This document shows, one piece after another, positions 32,065 through 35,905 of a DNA stretch of 35,905 bases. Below the pieces are notes generated by a model, which was not told the origin of the DNA, ran no database searches, and saw only the letters and a list, made by a program, of their open reading frames with translations. The DNA is taken from NCBI GenBank assembly GCA_902784165.1, contig CACZTL010000087.1, positions 1-35,905 on the forward strand, in the 5' to 3' direction. This DNA is from an uncultured Lachnospiraceae bacterium. GTDB taxonomy: Bacteria > Bacillota > Clostridia > Lachnospirales > Lachnospiraceae. The number at the start of each line of letters is the position of its first letter. Within the stretch, counting starts at the first letter, position 1. The position numbers and the translations under genes are program-made.

Positions 32065-33861
32065 TCAGCCCTCCTTTGTATTATTTATTTCAACCCCCAG
32101 CTCCTCAAGCTGCTTCTTATCTACCGTATCCGGAGCTCCCGTAAGCATACACGAAGCATCTTTTACCTTAGGAAACGCGATAACATCCCTGATACTATCC
32201 GCACCGGTCATAAGCATGATCAGCCTGTCAAGACCTATAGCAAGTCCGGCATGAGGAGGCACACCATACTTAAATGCCTCAAGTAAAAATCCGAACTTTT
32301 CATTGGCTGTCTCTTCATCAATACCGAGAGCCTTAAACATCCTCTCCTGTATATCCGAGCGATAGATACGCTCGCTTCCGCCGCCGAGCTCTATTCCGTT
32401 TAGAACTATATCATAAGCCTTAGCTCTTACATTTCCAAGGTCAGATTCCAGCTTATCCAAATCCTGCTCAAGAGGCATCGTAAACGGGTGGTGCATAGCG
32501 ACAAATCGCTCCTCTTCATCAGACCACTCAAACTGGGGAAATTCCGTAACCCAAAGGAAGGCGTACTCATCAGACTTCCTTAATCCTTTTCTTTCAGCAA
32601 GCTCAAGTCTGAGAGCGCCGAGCACATTAAATACTATCTTATCTCTGTCAGCCGCAAAAAGCAGAAGATCACCCGGCTCACCGTCCAGCGCCGAAACCAG
32701 GGTGCCCATTTCCTCTTCACTCATGAATTTTGCAAATGAAGATTTCTGCGTTCCGTCCGGCTGTATCTGTATATACGCAAGCCCCTTTGCTTCATAACCT
32801 TTTGCAAACTCGACAAGTGCGTCGATCTGCTTACGTGACATATCGCCGAAGCCCTTTGCATTTATCGCTCTGACGGAGCCGCCATTTTCTATGGCTCCCG
32901 TAAATACGCCAAAACCGCTGTTCTTAACAATATCCGAAACATTTTTTAATTCCATTCCGAAACGCACATCCGGCTTATCCGAGCCAAAACGCTCCATAGC
33001 CTCATACCAGGTCATACGTTTCAGAGGGAGCGTAACACTTACATCGAGAATCTCTTTAAATAGATAAGCAACAAGCCTTTCCGTTACATCCATTACGTCC
33101 TCTGCCGTTACAAACGACATCTCAAGATCAAGCTGTGTAAACTCAGGCTGCCTGTCAGCCCTTAAATCCTCATCTCTAAAGCACCTTGCGATCTGCATAT
33201 ATCTGTCAAAGCCGGATGCCATAAGCATCTGTTTAAACAACTGGGGAGACTGAGGCAGCGCGTAGAAATGCCCGGGATGCACACGGCTGGGCACAAGATA
33301 ATCCCTTGCGCCCTCAGGAGTGCTTTTGGTAAGCATAGGTGTCTCTATTTCGATAAAGCCTTCATCCTCACAAAGGAAACGGCGCATAAGTCCGGTCACG
33401 CGGCTGCGAATCATAATATTTTCCTGAATATCGGCACGTCTCAGATCAAGTGTCCTGTATTTTAAACGAACCTCTTCCTTTGTATCTATCCCCGGCTCAA
33501 TGGGAAACGGCGGGGTATCAGCTTCGGAAAGTATGCGAAGATCCTCTGCAAGAATCTCTATCTCTCCCGTTTTTAAGCTCTCATTTATATCACCGCTTCT
33601 TTTAGCTACCTCGCCGGTAACTGCTATAACGAACTCATTTCTTAAAGAATATGCCTTTTCAAATATATCTTTATCCAGCTTTGTCTCATCAAAAAGCACC
33701 TGGACAAGACCGCTTCTGTCACGCATATCAACAAATATGATGGTCCCTAAGTTCCTTCTTTTCTGAACCCAGCCCATAAGCGTAACCTTTTTACCTATAT
33801 CCTCTACAGAAACTTCAGCACACCTACAGCTGCGGCTGAGTCCTTCCATGCTCTCGGACAT
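32065..33861 (-). CDS. aspS: Aspartyl-tRNA synthetase
   Basis: This class II synthetase charges tRNA-Asp. The 598-residue size is the bacterial type, with an N-terminal OB anticodon domain (VTLMGWVQKRRNLGTIIFVD), a catalytic core and a GAD insertion. Motif 2 is IARCFRDEDLRADRQPEFTQ. Motif 3 is GLAIGLDRLIMLM, followed by IRDVIAFPK. The start ATG has AGGAGGAG about six bases upstream. Neighbours are femAB downstream (coupled) and, upstream, the 600-base region with a promoter and DnaA boxes. hisS, a common partner in Firmicutes, is absent. Whether it also charges tRNA-Asn is not decidable from the window. Confidence 0.97.
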   Translation of the reverse strand: MSESMEGLSRSCRCAEVSVEDIGKKVTLMGWVQKRRNLGTIIFVDMRDRSGLVQVLFDETKLDKDIFEKAYSLRNEFVIAVTGEVAKRSGDINESLKTGEIEILAEDLRILSEADTPPFPIEPGIDTKEEVRLKYRTLDLRRADIQENIMIRSRVTGLMRRFLCEDEGFIEIETPMLTKSTPEGARDYLVPSRVHPGHFYALPQSPQLFKQMLMASGFDRYMQIARCFRDEDLRADRQPEFTQLDLEMSFVTAEDVMDVTERLVAYLFKEILDVSVTLPLKRMTWYEAMERFGSDKPDVRFGMELKNVSDIVKNSGFGVFTGAIENGGSVRAINAKGFGDMSRKQIDALVEFAKGYEAKGLAYIQIQPDGTQKSSFAKFMSEEEMGTLVSALDGEPGDLLLFAADRDKIVFNVLGALRLELAERKGLRKSDEYAFLWVTEFPQFEWSDEEERFVAMHHPFTMPLEQDLDKLESDLGNVRAKAYDIVLNGIELGGGSERIYRSDIQERMFKALGIDEETANEKFGFLLEAFKYGVPPHAGLAIGLDRLIMLMTGADSIRDVIAFPKVKDASCMLTGAPDTVDKKQLEELGVEINNTKEG

Positions 33862-33899
33862 GTCTGCTCCTCCTGAAATCTGCCATACACTTAATTTCA

Positions 33900-33925
33900 G
33901 TTGTGTACCGTGGACGGTTCACAAC
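33900..33925. repeat. Possible degenerate REP-like palindrome in the aspS leader
   Basis: GTTGTG and CACAAC pair around TACCGTGGACGGTT. GGACGGTTC matches the core of the short units, but the outer arms differ from GTGTGTCA. It may be a decayed copy in the aspS leader. Confidence 0.45.
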
Positions 33926-33942
33926 GCATTACATAGTTTCAT

Positions 33943-33971
33943 ATTGTATAATAAATAAGAAAAACTTTCAA
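33943..33971 (-). promoter_or_regulatory. aspS-femAB promoter
   Basis: On the minus strand, TTGAAA (33966-33971) is 17 bases from TACAAT (33943-33948), about 80 bases upstream of the aspS start. No T-box motif (GGGTGG...GCG) is present in the leader. Confidence 0.7.
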
Positions 33972-34120
33972 TGTATTTATCCGTAATATCATTTTCACAT
34001 ATCACGGTATACCCATATTATGTCAATAGAAATAACTGTTTTTTTTATGCATTTTTCACTTTTTGGTCAGCTTTACAAAAATACTGTTCGTAAGTTATTG
34101 TGCATTTCCCCATTTTAAAT

Positions 34121-34211
34121 TGTGGATAATGTGGATAAGTTAGGGGATAACGCAAAATTGAAGCAAGTTATCCCCATTTTTAGTGGATAACTTCAAAATT
34201 TTGGTGGATAA
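34121..34211. promoter_or_regulatory. DnaA-box cluster
   Basis: Within 91 bases there are five to six sites like the DnaA box TTATCCACA. Two perfect copies (TGTGGATAA on plus) abut at 34121-34129 and 34130-34138. One-mismatch copies lie at 34168-34176 (TTATCCCCA), 34182-34190 and 34203-34211. A weaker one lies at 34142-34150. The surrounding 33940-34440 is very AT-rich. The cluster lies about 150 bases upstream of the aspS promoter and about 260 bases past the S1-gene terminator. dnaA, dnaN and rpmH are not in the window. It could be a DnaA-titration or regulatory site, or part of an origin. Confidence 0.75.
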
Positions 34212-34467
34212 AATGGTTTTTTAAAATACACCAAAATATCGTTTTGTGCATATTGCATAAAAGCTTGATTTTTTCGTAAAATATAAAAAAATCATAAAAA
34301 AATGTTTCTCCCCCCTTTAATACAGATATATTCAAGTGTTTTACCGCCATAATCACTTTCTCGTTTTTTCATTTCTGTATCCGAAAAAAAAATGAAAAGC
34401 TTTCACTTAACTTTCTAAATATTTACGAGTTAAAGTTGTTATTATTTATAGCCGACATTCTTTTCGC
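34212..34467. other. AT-rich gene-free region beside the DnaA boxes
   Basis: No gene, tRNA or clear promoter was seen. It contains homopolymeric A and T runs and an inverted repeat GATTTTTT/AAAAAATC (34267-34293). Such sequence could serve as an unwinding element if the DnaA cluster is an origin. That is an inference. Confidence 0.5.
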
Positions 34468-34498
34468 AAAAAAATGAGGCCGCCGAAGCGAACCTCAT
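34468..34498 (-). terminator. Terminator after the S1-domain gene
   Basis: On the minus strand, ATGAGG pairs with CCTCAT, and an inner CGC-TTCG-GCG tetraloop sits between, followed by seven U residues. It ends the ispH-S1 transcript about 30 bases past the stop. Confidence 0.93.
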
Positions 34499-34525
34499 CT
34501 TTAACCTTATAAATACAAACAATCA

Positions 34526-35848
34526 TCAATCTGGAATGCCGCTGTTTTCCGCATTCTGAAGAGGATTCTTATGATCGTCGGATTCCTCAGCTGCCGGAGC
34601 TGCCTCTTCTGCTGCAGGTGCTTCTTCAGCTGCCGGAGTTGCCTCTTCTGCTGCAGGTGCTGCCTCCTCTGTCGCAGGTGCTTCTTCAGCTGCAGGCGCT
34701 GCCTCTTCTGCTGCAGGCGCTTCCTCAGCAGCAGGTGCGTCATCTGTACTGTATACAGTATCAGACTCTGTCTCCTCTGCCTTCTTAGGCTCTAAGTTAG
34801 CCTGCTTTATGCTCAGGCTTATCTTCTTCTCATCGGGGTTAAAGTCAACAACCTTAGCCTCAATCTCCTGACCGATAGAAAGTACGTCTGAAGGCTTACC
34901 TACATGCTCTCTTGATATCTGGGATACATGAAGAAGCGCATCGATTCCGTCCTCAAGCTGTATAAATGCACCGAAATCGGTCATCCTTGCAACCGTACCC
35001 TTTACTATGCTGCCTGTTGTATACTTTGAAGAAGCTGCATTCCAGGGATTCGTCTCAGGGAACTTAACACTGAGAGCTATCTTCTCACCGTTTATCTCCT
35101 TGATGAGGCACTCAACCTCTTCACCAACCTTGAAAAGCTTCTTAGGGCTCTCTGTTCTTCCCCAAGACATCTCTGAAATATGAAGAAGTCCGTCAACTCC
35201 GCCAAGGTCGATAAATGCACCGAAATCAGTAACATTCTTAACAGTTCCCTTAATCCTGTCGCCCGTGCTGATCTTAGCAAGTAACTCTTCCTTAAGCGCC
35301 TTCTTCTTCTCGGCAACAATTTCTTTACAGTTACCTATGATCCTTCTTTCTCTGGGATTATACTCCTGGATGATAAACTCAACATCCTGATCCGCATAAA
35401 CGGAAAGATCTCTGACAAATGAATCGGAAACAAGACTTGCCGGTATAAATACCCTTGTCTCGTCTACTGTTACATTCAGACCGCCCTTAACTACCTGAGT
35501 AACCTTTGCAGTAAGCACCTCTTTATTCTCAAACGCCTGCTCAAGCTTAGCATTACCGGCCTCCTGACGCATCCTGCGATAAGAAAGCTGTACCTGACCG
35601 TCGCCGTCATTAACCTTGATGACTCTGGCTCTGATCTCATCTCCCGGTGAAACAAGAGACTTAAGATCAGCATCAGCCTCGGATGTATACTCACTCTTGG
35701 CTATGATACCGTCTGACTTATAATTGATGTTAAGAACGATCTCGTTATCCTTAACATCAATAACCGTTCCCTTTACTGTTTCTCCTACATGAACAGACTT
35801 AATGCTGTCCTCATTCTGTAATAACTCCTCAAAACTCTCTTCTGACAC
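34526..35848 (-). CDS. rpsA: Ribosomal protein S1-like (four S1 domains)
   Basis: A 440-residue RNA-binding protein. Four S1 (OB) domains occupy about residues 17-87, 100-168, 190-258 and 275-345. Domains 3 and 4 have the canonical VTDFGAFIDLGGVDGLLHIS and MTDFGAFIQLEDGIDALLHV blocks. A low-complexity tail (about 355-430) is built of PAAEEA-type units. It probably helps ribosomes bind mRNA, although Firmicute S1 homologues are shorter and their role is less certain than in E. coli. The start is a GTG at 35846-35848, with AGGAGG nine bases upstream. The ispH frame runs 20 bases into the gene, so translation may be coupled. Confidence 0.93.
   Translation of the reverse strand: MSEESFEELLQNEDSIKSVHVGETVKGTVIDVKDNEIVLNINYKSDGIIAKSEYTSEADADLKSLVSPGDEIRARVIKVNDGDGQVQLSYRRMRQEAGNAKLEQAFENKEVLTAKVTQVVKGGLNVTVDETRVFIPASLVSDSFVRDLSVYADQDVEFIIQEYNPRERRIIGNCKEIVAEKKKALKEELLAKISTGDRIKGTVKNVTDFGAFIDLGGVDGLLHISEMSWGRTESPKKLFKVGEEVECLIKEINGEKIALSVKFPETNPWNAASSKYTTGSIVKGTVARMTDFGAFIQLEDGIDALLHVSQISREHVGKPSDVLSIGQEIEAKVVDFNPDEKKISLSIKQANLEPKKAEETESDTVYSTDDAPAAEEAPAAEEAAPAAEEAPATEEAAPAAEEATPAAEEAPAAEEAAPAAEESDDHKNPLQNAENSGIPD
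34590..34745 (-). repeat. Minisatellite coding the S1 Ala-Glu tail
   Basis: Imperfect in-frame units of about 15-36 bases (minus strand, coding APAAEEA or APATEEA) are repeated roughly eight times. They differ mainly by third-base changes. Such an array is prone to length change, so the tail may vary between strains. Confidence 0.8.
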
Positions 35849-35905
35849 TGGTGTAAACCTCCTGGATTATGTTATTCGGGGTTGAAGCCCCTGCCGTAAT
35901 ACCTA
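35829..35905 (-). CDS. ispH: 4-hydroxy-3-methylbut-2-enyl diphosphate reductase, C-terminal end (partial)
   Basis: The last 24 codons of a frame entering from the window edge read GITAGASTPNNIIQEV and then a short basic tail before TGA at 35829-35831. GITAGASTP is the signature of the IspH C-terminus, with a Ser/Thr pair near the Fe-S active site. IspH makes IPP and DMAPP in the MEP isoprenoid pathway. The frame overlaps the start of the S1 gene by 20 bases in another frame, and the S1 ribosome binding site lies inside ispH. In many Clostridia the two are one fused protein, which supports this reading. Only the tail is visible, so the length cannot be judged. Confidence 0.85.
   Translation of the reverse strand, partial: GITAGASTPNNIIQEVYTSVRREF

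Noticed and set aside
33862-33960. T-box leader upstream of aspS (also considered for leuC)
   Set aside because: No T-box GGTGG-type motif, specifier stem or antiterminator was seen, and the leaders are too short.
33862-34467. Reading the DnaA-box region as the chromosome origin
   Set aside because: No dnaA, dnaN, rpmH, gyrB or parAB gene is near, and an origin call needs strand-skew data. It is kept as a DnaA-box cluster only.
34571-34795. Open frame encoding a strikingly cysteine-rich small protein on the plus strand
   Set aside because: It is the antisense of the Ala-Glu repeat tail of the S1 gene; the GCA/GCT and GAA repeats give Cys, Ser and Arg codons when read backwards. No ribosome binding site or promoter supports it.

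Overview
The window looks like a chromosomal segment of a Gram-positive anaerobe of the Clostridia, most likely the Lachnospiraceae. The family-level call is tentative. Supporting signs are strong AGGAGG-type ribosome binding sites, intrinsic terminators after many genes, an oxygen-sensitive class III ribonucleotide reductase, a Gram-positive-type LexA box, a cell-wall protein with a sorting signal, and ispH directly upstream of a ribosomal S1 gene. Some genes use TTG or GTG starts. No phage, plasmid, CRISPR or rRNA genes were seen.

Layout. 1-3.5 kb (minus): leuC-leuD-thrC for leucine and threonine synthesis. 3.6-6.6 kb (minus): nrdD with a NrdR-controlled promoter, then a TetR regulator. 6.8-7.2 kb: a 64-residue orphan gene and tRNA-Trp share a bidirectional terminator. 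7.3-11.6 kb (plus): a MoxR ATPase / DUF58 / membrane transglutaminase operon, followed by a convergent copper-chaperone-like gene. 12.0-14.5 kb (plus): degV, then a Y-family DNA polymerase with tandem SOS boxes and a YolD-like gene. 14.3-17.6 kb (minus): an MreB/Mbl actin homologue overlapping recD2. 18.0-19.6 kb: pyrG. 19.6-23.7 kb: a small acidic membrane protein (minus) and a 1232-residue wall-anchored protein (plus). 23.9-25.1 kb: argG. 25.2-29.5 kb (minus): a very AT-rich four-gene glycan island (GT4, GT2, Stealth phosphotransferase, GT2). 29.6-30.9 kb: glyA. 31.1-33.9 kb: aspS coupled to a FemAB-type gene. 33.9-34.5 kb: a long intergenic region with a DnaA-box cluster. 34.5-35.9 kb: an S1-domain protein gene overlapped by the 3' end of ispH.

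Most genes are housekeeping. The less ordinary content lies between and beside them. A family of REP-like palindromes (core GTGTGTCA-NN-GGGACRGT-...-TGACACAC) occurs as short single hairpins and as long inverted pairs, two of which have perfect 36-bp and 40-bp arms. The DnaA-box cluster lies in the aspS upstream region, far from any visible dnaA. The AT-rich glycan cassette sits between the argG and glyA terminators. Several genes contribute to the cell envelope (mreB, transglutaminase operon, femAB, wall protein, glycan island), but nothing in the sequence links them into one regulon.

I did not find a system that I can call wholly new. The strongest leads are the DnaA-box cluster, the palindrome family and its use as gene-flanking RNA/DNA structure, and the glycan island.
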